Of a DNA stretch of 64,000 nucleotides, positions 17,317 through 26,508 are shown piece after piece. The position numbers and the translations under genes are program-made. The notes under the pieces are model-generated. The model was not told the origin of the DNA, ran no database searches, and saw only the letters and a list, made by a program, of their open reading frames with translations. The stretch's first letter is position 1; each line of letters begins with the position of its first letter. The stretch lies in assembly GCF_000832985.1 (NCBI RefSeq), contig NZ_CP009920.1:4210501-4274500 (forward strand). The letters run 5' to 3'. The stretch comes from Priestia megaterium NBRC 15308 = ATCC 14581. Its GTDB lineage: Bacteria > Bacillota > Bacilli > Bacillales > Bacillaceae_H.

Positions 17317-17339
17317 ATCTACTTGTAAGATAAGTAGAT
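17317..17339 (+). repeat. 8-bp perfect inverted repeat in the malic enzyme leader
   Basis: ATCTACTT and AAGTAGAT with a 7-nt spacer, 92 nt before the start codon. No T-run follows, so it is a candidate operator or RNA stem. Confidence 0.5.
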
Positions 17340-17430
17340 AACATGAACTTATGGGGAATTCGACCGTTTTAAACGCTTCATTTAGTAAGCGTACGTACTT
17401 GCAGGATTAGGACAAGGGGGATATGGGGAT

Positions 17431-18762
17431 ATGATGAATAATTTAATACGCACGTTAATGGTACAAACACCGACTGTACCCGGAAACTTAGGAAGAGTAG
17501 CAACAGCTATCGGAAATGTTGGAGGAGACATTGGCGAGGTTGAAACCGTTAAAGTAGGACATAACTACACCATGAGAAGCATTACGGTTCAAGTAGAAAG
17601 TGAAGACCAGCTTGAGGAATTGCTTGAAGCGGTTCGTAGTTTAGAAGGAATTATTTTACATACAGTATCAGATGAAGTCCTTCATGCGCATGAAGGCGGT
17701 AAAATTCAAATGAAAAGCAAAATGAAAATTGAGTCGATCGCTGACTTAAGAAGAGTGTATACACCAGGCGTAGCAAACGTTTGCCGTGCTATTCAAGAAC
17801 AGCCGGACAAAGCGAAGATTTATACGAGCATTGGAAACACGGTTGCAATTGTAACAGATGGCACCGCTATACTAGGATTAGGAAATATTGGTCCAGTTGC
17901 AGGAATGCCCGTTATGGAAGGAAAAGCCGCGTTATTTGATCAGCTTGCCAATGTAAACGCTATCCCTATTTTATTGAATGTAAATGAGCCGGAAGAAATC
18001 ATTCAAACGGTTAAAAATATTTCACCGGGATTCGGCGGCATTTTACTAGAAGATATAGGGTCGCCTCACTGCTTTGAAATTGAAGAACGTTTAAAAGAAG
18101 AGCTCGATATTCCAGTTATGCATGATGATCAGCACGGAACAGCAGTTGTGACGCTAGCAGCAGCTATCTCAGCTTGTCGCAGCACAGGTGTGAATTTGAA
18201 AGAAGCAAAAGTAGGGCAGATTGGCTTAGGAGCTGCCGGTATCGCTACTTGCAGAATGTTCATGGCTTACGGTGTCAAACAGGTGATAGGAGCTGATAAG
18301 TCTCCTGAAGCGAATGAACGCTTAGTCAGCTACGGTGGAAAAGTAGCGGATTCATTAGAAGAGCTTATGGAGAACTGTGATATTGTTATTGCGACAACGG
18401 GTGTACCTGGCTTAATACAAAAAGAATGGATCCGAAAAGGGCAAATTATTCTAGCACTTTCTAATCCAAAGCCAGAAATTGAACCTGAAGATGCTCTTGA
18501 AGCAGGAGCTATTTACGCTACTGACGGAAGGTCAGTGAATAATGTGCTTGGCTTCCCAGGTATTTTCAGAGGAGTGTTAAATGCAGGGGTGCGCGATATT
18601 ACGCATACGATGCTTGTAGCTGCAGCTGAAGCCATTGCGAATTCAACGCGTCCAGGCGATTTAGTTCCTCACCCTCTTAATCTAGCTGTACATGAAGCAG
18701 TATCTGAAGCAGTTGAAAGAGCGGCTGTTGTACACGGAGAGAAAGACGGAGTTTATCGATAA
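17431..18762 (+). CDS. NAD(P)-dependent malic enzyme with N-terminal ACT domain
   Basis: 443 residues. Residues about 5-80 form an ACT-type regulatory domain ([22 protein letters not shown]), then the malic enzyme core: RRVYTPGVA (catalytic Tyr), EGKAALF (catalytic Lys), [11 protein letters not shown] and [11 protein letters not shown] (metal ligands), and the Rossmann GLGAAGIA. Converts malate to pyruvate and CO2. The ACT domain may give allosteric control by a small metabolite. Single-gene unit between a cre-controlled promoter and a strong terminator, which fits a role in gluconeogenic or overflow carbon use. Confidence 0.9.
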   Translation: MMNNLIRTLMVQTPTVPGNLGRVATAIGNVGGDIGEVETVKVGHNYTMRSITVQVESEDQLEELLEAVRSLEGIILHTVSDEVLHAHEGGKIQMKSKMKIESIADLRRVYTPGVANVCRAIQEQPDKAKIYTSIGNTVAIVTDGTAILGLGNIGPVAGMPVMEGKAALFDQLANVNAIPILLNVNEPEEIIQTVKNISPGFGGILLEDIGSPHCFEIEERLKEELDIPVMHDDQHGTAVVTLAAAISACRSTGVNLKEAKVGQIGLGAAGIATCRMFMAYGVKQVIGADKSPEANERLVSYGGKVADSLEELMENCDIVIATTGVPGLIQKEWIRKGQIILALSNPKPEIEPEDALEAGAIYATDGRSVNNVLGFPGIFRGVLNAGVRDITHTMLVAAAEAIANSTRPGDLVPHPLNLAVHEAVSEAVERAAVVHGEKDGVYR

Positions 18763-18803
18763 CAAACAAGGTTGCCTCGAAATAGGCAGCCTTGTTTGTT
18801 TTT
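18762..18803 (+). terminator. Terminator after malic enzyme
   Basis: ACAAACAAGG (18762-18771) pairs with CCTTGTTTGT (18790-18799), with an inner TGCCT/AGGCA stem; T-run follows. Confidence 0.88.
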
Positions 18804-18834
18804 CATCAAAAAGTAATAAAAAAATAGCAAACTA

Positions 18835-18860
18835 TGAAACTTTTTTCCTTTTTTAACGTA
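18835..18860 (+). promoter_or_regulatory. Sigma-W-type promoter of ydbST
   Basis: TGAAAC (18835-18840), 16-bp T-rich spacer, CGTA (18857-18860). This is the canonical sigma-W pattern. In B. subtilis ydbST belongs to the sigma-W regulon, which supports the match. Confidence 0.82.
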
Positions 18861-18904
18861 ATATAGTAATAGAAATAGTGAAAAAGGTAGAGAAAGGAGT
18901 TTTT

Positions 18905-19387
18905 ATGGAGTTTGAACATTTAAAGGGCAAATTGCCCCTCGAGGCTAAAAAAGCGATGCGCTGGCAATCCATTTTTACGCATAGCCTTTGGCTTCTAGCA
19001 ACAGCGGGTTATTTTCTACTCGTTCATTTTTTTGATTGGTGGTCAATTATTGGATGGATATCAGCTGGACTATTAGTCGTGAGCTTTATCATATATACAA
19101 TTATAGCTCCAAATGTATATATGAATGTATATTCATATGAAGTAACAGATACTCAAATTGATGTACAAAGAGGGCTATTCATCTGGTATCATACGAAAAT
19201 CCCGCTTATGAAAGTGCAGCACGTTGAAACATTGACAGGGCCGATTTTTCGAAAATTTGACTTGGCATCTGTTAAAATCATCACAGCCGCTGGAAGTGTT
19301 GAAATTCCTGCACTTGGACAAAGAAATGCTGAAGCACTGCGGGAGTATATTGCTAGACTAGCAGAGGTAGATGATGAAGATGAGTAA
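18905..19387 (+). CDS. ydbS: Bacterial PH-domain membrane protein, YdbS-like
   Basis: 160 residues from ATG 18905 behind AAAGGAG. Two hydrophobic helices (about 23-62) are followed by a bacterial PH (DUF304) domain, with the typical YSYEVTDTQIDVQRGLF and RKFDLASVKIITAAG blocks. In B. subtilis YdbS and YdbT act together, are induced by envelope stress through sigma-W, and protect against some antimicrobial peptides such as amylocyclicin. Overlaps the next gene by 17 bp. Confidence 0.85.
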   Translation: MEFEHLKGKLPLEAKKAMRWQSIFTHSLWLLATAGYFLLVHFFDWWSIIGWISAGLLVVSFIIYTIIAPNVYMNVYSYEVTDTQIDVQRGLFIWYHTKIPLMKVQHVETLTGPIFRKFDLASVKIITAAGSVEIPALGQRNAEALREYIARLAEVDDEDE

Positions 19388-20762
19388 GCGGCTGCATCCG
19401 CTATATATTGCAATAGCATTTATAGAACATATAAAAAATAATATCCTGCCTTTTGTGTTTGTATTTATTGTCAATCGGCACCTGTTGTTTACATATTGGT
19501 GGGCAACGCTATTAGCAGGAGGCGTAGTCGCTTTATTTGCTTTTTTTACTTGGAGGGAATTTCGTTATGAAGTAACGGAAACGGAAGTGCGTCTGCATAA
19601 AGGGATTTTAAAAAAAGAAAAACGATTTATTCAACGAAATCGCATTCAATCGATTCAGTTAGATCAGCCGTTTGTTTTTAGAATTCTTCGCTTAGCCCGG
19701 CTTCGTATTGACACGGCCAGCAGCGGTAAGGATGCTGAAATTGATTTATCTGGTATTTCACTAAAAGAAGCGCACCATCTTAAAGATACGTTAAAGCTGT
19801 CGGGAAGTCAGCCGGAAATAAGAGAAAAAAGTCCTGAACATATGATGAAAGTGTCGGTGAAACAGCTGGCGTTAGCTGCTGCGTTTTCCGGGAATTTTGG
19901 CTATATATTTGCTGCTCTTGGTTTTCTCTATCAGTATATTGATACGTATATCAACCGCTGGGTGAAGACAGCTTACGAAGAAATGATTCATCAATCGATG
20001 CTTGGTTTATTTGTATTAGTGGCTGTAATTGTGGTGCTTGCTTATGTGCTGTCTATCGTTTTATATGTGATACGATTTGGCGGTTTTACAGTAGAACGCT
20101 ACGATCATTATCTACATATTAAATACGGACTGTTAAATAAGAAATCCCTTACGATTCCTTTTCATAAAATACAGGCTGTTACGATAGAGGAAGGGTTGCT
20201 TCGACGCTTATTTGGATGGTCTTCCGTTTCGTTAAACGTCGTAACCTCTGATTTAAAAGAAAAGGTTTATTTACACCCGTTTATCCAGCAAAAAGAGATT
20301 TCAGCATTAATGAACGTATATGTCCCGCACTATGAATATATAAAGTGTCCAAGAAATACAGCGATTCAATATGCATGGTACCCATTACTATTACCGCTCT
20401 TGTTATTTGCAGCGGCAGGGATTGGCACCAGCTTTTGGAAATCAATGTTCGTGTGGGTTATTGCCGTGCTATGCCTTGCGTACGTATTTATTCACTGGTT
20501 AGGGTATCGCCAAGGCGGCTTAATGATGGACGAGGTATTTGTCAGTATTCGCTCGCAGTTTTTAACACGAAAAACAACGATTATAAGAAGAAAGAAAGTG
20601 GAACAAATTGAGGTGTTTGCAGGAACCTTTTTATGGAAAAAAGGATACAGGAAAATAAAAATTTCAACTATGGGTACAAGCGGCAGCTATAAGTCGGGAT
20701 ATTTTCCATTTGAAATTTGGCATCCTATCTTTCTGCAAGCTACTTCTTCTAAAAAGGCATGA
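19371..20762 (+). CDS. ydbT: Multi-PH-domain membrane protein, YdbT-like
   Basis: 463 residues. Paired transmembrane helices alternate with DUF304/PH-type domains: about 17-60 TM then PH; about 170-235 TM then PH (FTVERYDHYLHIKYGLLNKKS); about 330-370 TM then a third domain (DEVFVSIRSQFLTRKTTI). Forms the partner of YdbS. The start overlaps ydbS; ATGs at 19371 and 19374 are both possible. Its stop lies in the bidirectional terminator. Confidence 0.85.
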   Translation: MMKMSKRLHPLYIAIAFIEHIKNNILPFVFVFIVNRHLLFTYWWATLLAGGVVALFAFFTWREFRYEVTETEVRLHKGILKKEKRFIQRNRIQSIQLDQPFVFRILRLARLRIDTASSGKDAEIDLSGISLKEAHHLKDTLKLSGSQPEIREKSPEHMMKVSVKQLALAAAFSGNFGYIFAALGFLYQYIDTYINRWVKTAYEEMIHQSMLGLFVLVAVIVVLAYVLSIVLYVIRFGGFTVERYDHYLHIKYGLLNKKSLTIPFHKIQAVTIEEGLLRRLFGWSSVSLNVVTSDLKEKVYLHPFIQQKEISALMNVYVPHYEYIKCPRNTAIQYAWYPLLLPLLLFAAAGIGTSFWKSMFVWVIAVLCLAYVFIHWLGYRQGGLMMDEVFVSIRSQFLTRKTTIIRRKKVEQIEVFAGTFLWKKGYRKIKISTMGTSGSYKSGYFPFEIWHPIFLQATSSKKA

Positions 20763-20789
20763 AGAACATCATTGTTCTCCATGCCTTTT
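20752..20789. terminator. Bidirectional terminator
   Basis: AAAAGGCATG and CATGCCTTTT arms with an inner GAACA/TGTTC stem, overlapping the ydbT stop; serves the convergent dsdA gene too. Confidence 0.85.
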
Positions 20790-20793
20790 GACG

Positions 20794-22152
20794 TTATCCA
20801 TTCATTAAATTTTTTCCTTGCTCGTAATAGCTATTCATCACCTCAGCTGGCACCATACTGCCTCCAGTTGACCATATAAGGTGAGTAGCTTTTGACATAT
20901 CGTTTTCTAGTGCTTGCGCTTGTATATATGAAGACCCGCTTTCCATCAGGTGAAGAGGTCCTTGTAAACCAGCCGCTGCTGAAGGTTCTATATACATATT
21001 TTCACGATTGGCTAGCTCATAAATAAATCGGAAAAGCTGATCATCTTCTACAGTATAAATTCCGCTAATAAGCGATTTTATCGTTTCGCCTACAAAGCTA
21101 GATGGCCTTCCTACGGCTAGTCCATCGGCAGCTGTTACGTTATCAAGTCCAATATCCGTAACGGAAATGCCATCATGCAGCTCGGTCATTAATCCAAGCA
21201 GCATGCAAGGGGAGTGGGTAGGTTCAGCAAAAAAGCAGTGAACGTGATCACCGTATATTGCTTTTAATCCAAACGTAATACCGCCAGGACCTCCGCCTAC
21301 TCCGCAAGGTAAATAGACAAATAAAGGGTGTTCGGCGTCTACTTGAATCTGCAGCTCGGCTAGCTGCTTTTTCAAACGTAAAGCCGCAACGGAATAACCA
21401 AGAAATAAATCTCTAGACTGCTCATCGTCGATAAAATGACAGGCGGGGTCTGCTTCGGCTTGCTTTCGTCCTTCTTCCACGGCTTTTCCGTAGTCAGACT
21501 GATATTCAATAACGGTTACGCCTTTCGAACGAAGCAGATCTTTTTTCCATTTCTTCGCATCGGCTGACATATGGACGGTGACGTTAAAGCCGAGAGCGGC
21601 GCTTATAATACCAATGCTTAAACCTAAATTACCGGTAGATCCTACTGCAATAGAATAAGAAGAAAATAACTTTTTACATCGTTCTTCAGCTAGAAGAGCG
21701 TAGCTGTCTTCCTCGGTAAGCAGTCCTTCTTTGATAGCAAGACTTTCAGCAAATTTTAATACTTCATAAATACCACCTCTTGCTTTAATAGAACCTGATA
21801 TGGGAAGATCATGATCGCATTTCATCAGCAATGTCCCTTGCAGCTTGTTAGTCATTTGTTGATTTAAATAGTCTTTCATGTGCGTAATTTCTTGAAGAGG
21901 TGATTCAATGATTCCTTTTGATGCTTTTAGCTCTGGAAAAGCGATTTGAAGAAAAGAAGAAAAGCGAGAAAGTCGCTCTTTTGCATCTTTTATATCTTTG
22001 GTATGTAAAGAAAGAGATGAAAGTGCTTCTTGAGCAGGTTTTAAATAAGGATTTATCCAAAGTGTTTCCTGCTTATTGATTAAAGGTGTTAATAAAGGAT
22101 ATTCACGCATCCATGTAGCAAGGGGTTTTTGGTGAAATAAATGTGTCGTCAT
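20794..22152 (-). CDS. dsdA: D-serine dehydratase
   Basis: 452 residues, the usual length for DsdA. PLP lysine Lys123 lies in SGSIKARGG, the substrate/PLP loop in GSTGNLG, and the phosphate-binding glycines in [10 protein letters not shown]. Converts D-serine to pyruvate and ammonia, detoxifying D-serine. Isolated gene: no DsdC regulator or DsdX permease nearby. RBS GAAAGGAGCC precedes the ATG. Confidence 0.92.
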   Translation of the reverse strand: MTTHLFHQKPLATWMREYPLLTPLINKQETLWINPYLKPAQEALSSLSLHTKDIKDAKERLSRFSSFLQIAFPELKASKGIIESPLQEITHMKDYLNQQMTNKLQGTLLMKCDHDLPISGSIKARGGIYEVLKFAESLAIKEGLLTEEDSYALLAEERCKKLFSSYSIAVGSTGNLGLSIGIISAALGFNVTVHMSADAKKWKKDLLRSKGVTVIEYQSDYGKAVEEGRKQAEADPACHFIDDEQSRDLFLGYSVAALRLKKQLAELQIQVDAEHPLFVYLPCGVGGGPGGITFGLKAIYGDHVHCFFAEPTHSPCMLLGLMTELHDGISVTDIGLDNVTAADGLAVGRPSSFVGETIKSLISGIYTVEDDQLFRFIYELANRENMYIEPSAAAGLQGPLHLMESGSSYIQAQALENDMSKATHLIWSTGGSMVPAEVMNSYYEQGKNLMNG

Positions 22153-22314
22153 AAAGGCTCCTTTCTCAATATGTTATTTCCTTTATATGTATAGTATCAA
22201 GAATAAGAGAAGTTGAAAATGAAAATATCAAAAAGTAGAAAGCGCATTTTAACTACCTCTTGTATACTAATAAACATAACCTATACAACTGCATAGAAAA
22301 AAGGAGAGGAATTT

Positions 22315-22524
22315 ATGGCATTTTCAGGCGATGATAGCAGATGTCCTATCTGCGGAGAGAAAAATAACTGTGCTTCTGTGCAAGGCAGAGAAATAGAAAA
22401 GTGTTGGTGCATGCAGAAAGTTTTTACTTCTGATCTGTTTAAACAAATTCCTTTAGAAAGCAGAGGAAAAGCGTGTGTATGCGTCAAATGCGTTGGGAGA
22501 CAGAAGAAAGAAGGTGAGGATTAA
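22315..22524 (+). CDS. Cysteine-rich CWC-family small protein
   Basis: 69 residues with seven cysteines: CPIC, NNC, KCWC near the middle and CVCVKCV at the end. CPICGEKNNC and the CWC triplet fit the Cys_rich_CWC family, probably metal-binding and of unknown function. RBS GGAGAGG. The downstream kinase starts within 2 nt of its stop, so the two are likely co-transcribed. Confidence 0.78.
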   Translation: MAFSGDDSRCPICGEKNNCASVQGREIEKCWCMQKVFTSDLFKQIPLESRGKACVCVKCVGRQKKEGED

Positions 22525-22525
22525 C

Positions 22526-23464
22526 GTGAAAAAAGGAGTTATTTCATACGGTGAGGCATTTATTGATTATATTGCTAAAAACGAATTTAACACCAGCTTT
22601 GACCCTTTTTTAGGAGGCACAACGGTTAATATAGCAGTCGGAGTTCAGAAGTTAGGAGCAAAAGCATATTATATCTGCAAGTTAGGCAGTGATGAAACAA
22701 GTGATTTTGTAAGAAAGAAGCTTTTAATTGAAAGAGTGAATCAAAGCGGCTGTGTAATATCGGAGATTAAAAAAGTTTGTGAAGTGTATGTACATAAAAG
22801 TAAAGAAGGAGATCGTTACTTCCATTCCTACATAGATTCTACACCTCATGAGCAAGTGTACAAACATGAGCTGCAGGAAGCTTTATTTGAGCAGGCAGCG
22901 ATTTTTTATTTTGGATCAGGGACGTTGTTTCATCCGATTTCCCAGGAAACTACAAAAGAAGCTGTGAAGCTCGCAAAAAAACATCGTATGCTTGTAGCGT
23001 TTGATCCAAATATTCGAATGAAAAGATGGGAAAGTGAAGTAGCATGTAGAAATATCGTGACACCGTTTTTGTCCGAAACAGACATTTTGAAAATCTCTCA
23101 AGAGGAGCTCCTATTTTTGATGAATTCAACAGATCTGACAGAAAGCCTAGAAAAACTGAGAGCGTATCATATTCCGTACGTATGGGTCACTCAAGGAGAA
23201 AATGGCGCAGTAGCCGTTACTGCAAATCAAGCGCTTCATGTAAGTGCAAATGAAGTGCAGGCGATAGACACGACGGGAGCGGGTGATGCATTTATGGCAG
23301 GAATTCTCTGGTGTATTCATGAAAAAGGATTACCTGAAAGTGAGGAGTCACGGAAGCAGTACACAAGGTTTGCCAACGCGTTAGGTGGAGCAGTTTCGGC
23401 GAGATACGGAGGAATGATTTCACTGAAAGCAAAAGATGTATCTAGTATAAAAGCAGGTAGCTGA
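22526..23464 (+). CDS. PfkB-family carbohydrate kinase
   Basis: 312 residues from GTG 22526 behind AAGGTGAGG. PfkB signatures: the N-terminal GGTTVNIAVGVQKLGAKAYYICKLG, and the C-terminal DTTGAGDAFMAGIL with the catalytic Asp of GAGD. The family includes fructokinase, ribokinase and 2-keto-3-deoxygluconate kinase; fructokinase-like is my best guess. No sugar transporter is next to it. Ends on a terminator that overlaps the stop codon. Confidence 0.82.
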   Translation: MKKGVISYGEAFIDYIAKNEFNTSFDPFLGGTTVNIAVGVQKLGAKAYYICKLGSDETSDFVRKKLLIERVNQSGCVISEIKKVCEVYVHKSKEGDRYFHSYIDSTPHEQVYKHELQEALFEQAAIFYFGSGTLFHPISQETTKEAVKLAKKHRMLVAFDPNIRMKRWESEVACRNIVTPFLSETDILKISQEELLFLMNSTDLTESLEKLRAYHIPYVWVTQGENGAVAVTANQALHVSANEVQAIDTTGAGDAFMAGILWCIHEKGLPESEESRKQYTRFANALGGAVSARYGGMISLKAKDVSSIKAGS

Positions 23465-23480
23465 TAGCTACCTGCTTTTG
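23451..23480 (+). terminator. Terminator after the sugar kinase
   Basis: AAGCAGGTAGCT pairs with AGCTACCTGCTT (23466-23477), T-run to 23479; overlaps the stop codon of the kinase. Confidence 0.85.
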
Positions 23481-23488
23481 AACGTTTA

Positions 23489-24406
23489 TTATTTAAAAAA
23501 TGACAGTATAATCATCAGGGCAAAAATAATCGTAAGATGGTTCAATGAGAACACAAACATTAAAGTAGCCCATTTTGTATCTTCTAATTTTTTAAATCCA
23601 ACAATCCCAAGAAGCATCCACACTAGTGTTAAACCGAACATTGTAAATGCGATAATTTTACTAAACGATAAAAATAAGAAAGATGACGCTAGTAAAATCA
23701 CTAGGTATACAAGCGTTTGGACTTTGGAACGACGGATACCTTTTACTACAGGAAGCATTGGTACACCTGCGGCTTTATATTCCTCAAGTCTTCTAATCGC
23801 AATAGCGTAGAAGTGAGGAGGCTGCCATAAAAACATAAATACAAACAATCCAATTGCTACCGGATGAAATAAGTCTGGTGAAATAGCGGCCCAGCCAATG
23901 ATTGGAGGCATAGCTCCAGAAATACTTCCGACTTCGGTATTATAAATGGTTGTACGTTTTGTAAGCATAGTATAAGGCACTACATAAAAGAAAAATCCTA
24001 AAATACCCATAATGGCGGCCATGTTAGAAACTAAAAATAAAATACCTACACCGATAACAAATAAAGCCAGTCCTAACCATAGAGCAAATTTAGGGTTGAC
24101 CGCTCCTGTTACCGTCGGTCTGTCTTTCGTACGTTTCATGATTGCATCAATATCACGGTCATAGAAGTTATTAACTGCCCCAGCTCCTCCTACGACAAAG
24201 GATGTCCCAATTAAAGCCAAAATAATGATAGGAATTTGTGTCACAAAGCTTAAGTCATTAACAGCAATTGCGAGACAAAGCCCAGCAACCATTCCTAGTG
24301 AGTTCGATTTAATAATCCCAGTTTTTATAATAGCACTGATTACTTCCCGGGAAAAATACTGATTGATAGGAAGTGATTCCTTTGTGATAACTTCGGTATT
24401 TTTCAC
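23489..24406 (-). CDS. ctaB: Protoheme IX farnesyltransferase (heme O synthase)
   Basis: 305 residues, about nine transmembrane helices. The UbiA-family prenyl-diphosphate site is NNFYDRDIDAIMKRTKDRP, and the second Asp-rich region is present in the later loop near YAIAIRRLEEYKAAGVPMLP. Adds a farnesyl group to heme B to make heme O for terminal oxidases. In B. subtilis ctaB lies beside ctaA and the cta oxidase operon; here neither is adjacent in the window. Confidence 0.93.
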   Translation of the reverse strand: MKNTEVITKESLPINQYFSREVISAIIKTGIIKSNSLGMVAGLCLAIAVNDLSFVTQIPIIILALIGTSFVVGGAGAVNNFYDRDIDAIMKRTKDRPTVTGAVNPKFALWLGLALFVIGVGILFLVSNMAAIMGILGFFFYVVPYTMLTKRTTIYNTEVGSISGAMPPIIGWAAISPDLFHPVAIGLFVFMFLWQPPHFYAIAIRRLEEYKAAGVPMLPVVKGIRRSKVQTLVYLVILLASSFLFLSFSKIIAFTMFGLTLVWMLLGIVGFKKLEDTKWATLMFVFSLNHLTIIFALMIILSFFK

Positions 24407-24797
24407 AGCAATTCTCCTTTTTGAGCTTATTCCTACATGAATAAACCTAATCTTTATTAATCAACTAAACTATTTTAACAAAAAAATATCGTAATTACAT
24501 CAAGGTTGCTCGTAAAATTTGTTAACATTCCTTGAACTTTTTAAAAAAACAAAGAAAAATGTCGAATTACCAATTAAAAATAAGTACATCCTTTATTATA
24601 AGATAAAAATGGAATGCTTAAAAATGAAAATTTTGACTATCTGGTGAACTTTTAACGAGCAAGAAACTCGAACTTAATCGTACCATATTTATTGGTAATT
24701 GCAATCACATAGTATGTGATGAAAGAAAAGATGTGGTACATTAAAGAAAGAACTAATAAGTTTGTTTACTATGTCTTATTCACAAGGAGGATATATG
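24407..24797. other. Divergent intergenic region, ctaB / pghP-like gene
   Basis: 391 bp, very AT-rich. It holds the ctaB RBS (complement near 24412) and, at 24704-24720, a perfect palindrome ATCACATA-G-TATGTGAT that could be a repressor site for the rightward gene. No coding potential seen. Confidence 0.5.
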
Positions 24798-25412
24798 ATG
24801 CCAGATAAATATGCTAGCTTCTCTGAACTTGCCTCTCATGAAGTATACAACCAAGACTACAAAATTCAATTCGAAATCAGACCTTCTAACATTATTATGC
24901 TTGCGATACACGGCGGAGGTATCGAAACTGGAACATCCGAACTTGCTGTTGGGCTAGCAGGAAACGAATACTCGTATTATATATTTGAAGGGTTAAAGAA
25001 AGCAGGAAATGCCGATCTTCATATCACATCCACTCATTTTGATGAACCTCATGCGCTAACTATTATATCGAAAGAAGACTATGCCGTATCTTTTCATGGG
25101 TACAATGATAAAAATAAAAAACACACTAAAATCGGCGGTGCTGACAAGGCATTAAGATCCAAAGTGTATGAAGCGCTTGTTTCTAAAGGTTTTAGTACAG
25201 AAATTTTATCAGATCAAGACCCTTTTTCCGGTACAAGCCCTAGAAATATAACCAATAAAACAGCTAGGCGGATGGGTGTGCAAATTGAGATAAGTAAAGC
25301 GCAAAGAGAAGCTTTTTTTGCAACTAACACGAGAAATGAACGTAAAAATTCGAAAACCCAAGAATTTTTTGAGTATATATCAGCTATTAGAAGTGCATTT
25401 CCTCTTAGATAA
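24798..25412 (+). CDS. Poly-gamma-glutamate hydrolase family protein (PghP-like)
   Basis: 204 residues; ATG 24798 sits 7 nt after AAGGAGG (an ATG at 24795 is also possible). Zinc-peptidase-like motifs of the PghP/YmaC family are visible: IHGGGIETGTSEL, SFHGYND and VQIEISKAQREAFF. Known phage PghP cleaves poly-gamma-glutamate capsule; bacterial homologues include B. subtilis YmaC, YjqB and YndL. There is no signal peptide, so release is unclear. P. megaterium can make PGA, so turnover of its own polymer or defence is plausible. Confidence 0.82.
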   Translation: MPDKYASFSELASHEVYNQDYKIQFEIRPSNIIMLAIHGGGIETGTSELAVGLAGNEYSYYIFEGLKKAGNADLHITSTHFDEPHALTIISKEDYAVSFHGYNDKNKKHTKIGGADKALRSKVYEALVSKGFSTEILSDQDPFSGTSPRNITNKTARRMGVQIEISKAQREAFFATNTRNERKNSKTQEFFEYISAIRSAFPLR

Positions 25413-25508
25413 ATCAGATACGTTATAGTATTTATTAAACAGGTTAGATTTATTACGGACATGTTTGTGGTATACATATAGTAACTACATATACTGGAGG
25501 AGATAATG

Positions 25509-25685
25509 ATGAAAACATTTGACCAAGAGGATACCTTAGAACGTCTTAAAGCCTCTTATCGATATTTAAAAAGCGTAGACGTACGGGGAATCAGCATATT
25601 AGATGATCAAAAGCGAGCGGAAGCTGTGCAGTTAATCGAAGAGATTGGTCTTAAAATATCAGAAATGCGTGTGAAAGTAGAGTGA
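25509..25685 (+). CDS. Small hypothetical protein, 58 residues
   Basis: ATG 25509 lies 8 nt after GGAGG. Highly charged and predicted helical, with no cysteine; begins MKTFDQEDTLERLK and ends ISEMRVKVE. The strong RBS and high codon regularity support a real gene. Not recognised. Located between the PghP-like gene and a methyltransferase gene, 59 nt before the latter. Confidence 0.6.
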   Translation: MKTFDQEDTLERLKASYRYLKSVDVRGISILDDQKRAEAVQLIEEIGLKISEMRVKVE

Positions 25686-25744
25686 GAAAGAAGGGCATCT
25701 GTCCTTCTTTCTCTTTTTCAACAACTATAAACAGGAGATTGGCC

Positions 25745-26353
25745 ATGAATGAGCAATATTATGACGCTTTATTAAATATAAAAACAACGGGAGAACAAAA
25801 GGGATTCAACGATTCATTTCATTACCATCGTTATGAACCCACGCCTTATAGTGCATTAGAAACACTTTTCACTCAGTATGAGCTAACAAGCAGTGATAGA
25901 ATTGTCGACTTCGGATGTGGAAAAGGAAGGCTGAATTTTTATGTGAACTACCTGTGCAATGCCACCGCTGTAGGGATAGAAATGAATGAACATTTTTATG
26001 AGCAGGCCATAGATAACCAGAGGCGCTATTTGAAAAAAGCCAAGGGCCGCAAACATCCTATTCATTTTCAGTGTTGTTTAGCCCAGGAATATAAGATTCA
26101 TCCACTAGACAACTGCTTCTATTTTTTTAATCCTTTTTCAGTTCAAATCTTTATCCAAGTAGTGAACAATATTTTGCTTTCGTGGGAAGAGAATAAGCGC
26201 GAGATTGATTTGATTTTATATTATAGTTCGGAGGATTATCTTCATCATCTCGAAAAACACCCTTCTTTTATTTTAAAAGAAGACGTAATGCTGCCAGAGT
26301 TGGATCGTAAAAACCCATATGAACGGTTTTTGATTTATAAAGTAGCTTATTAG
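25745..26353 (+). CDS. Class I SAM-dependent methyltransferase
   Basis: 202 residues from ATG 25745 behind AGGAG. SAM motif I is RIVDFGCGKGRLNFYV (about 53-68), followed by AVGIEMNEHFYEQA (motif II acidic residue). NPFS near the middle replaces the usual DPPY-type motif. Substrate unknown; similar single-gene methyltransferases occur in many Bacillus genomes. Confidence 0.75.
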   Translation: MNEQYYDALLNIKTTGEQKGFNDSFHYHRYEPTPYSALETLFTQYELTSSDRIVDFGCGKGRLNFYVNYLCNATAVGIEMNEHFYEQAIDNQRRYLKKAKGRKHPIHFQCCLAQEYKIHPLDNCFYFFNPFSVQIFIQVVNNILLSWEENKREIDLILYYSSEDYLHHLEKHPSFILKEDVMLPELDRKNPYERFLIYKVAY

Positions 26354-26404
26354 GACGACTTATTTACTGTTTGATAAAGCTGTATCTTGACGGTTCTATT
26401 TAAC

Positions 26405-26439
26405 AAATCAGCAGGAGGTGGAAAAAGACCTGCTGATTT
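26405..26439 (+). terminator. Terminator after the methyltransferase gene
   Basis: AAATCAGCAGG (26405-26415) and CCTGCTGATTT (26429-26439) are exact complements. Confidence 0.75.
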
Positions 26440-26480
26440 CATTTATAACTTTTTAGAAATTAAAGCATAACACTTTATTA

Positions 26481-26502
26481 TGTAAGCGCTTTCTGTTATA
26501 AT
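26481..26502 (+). promoter_or_regulatory. CcpA (cre) site overlapping a TATAAT promoter
   Basis: TGTAAGCGCTTTCT (26481-26494) matches the cre consensus exactly and lies directly before TATAAT (26497-26502). The -35 region is covered by the cre, so CcpA would repress. No annotated gene follows; see the transcript entry. Confidence 0.65.
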
Positions 26503-26508
26503 GAAATT

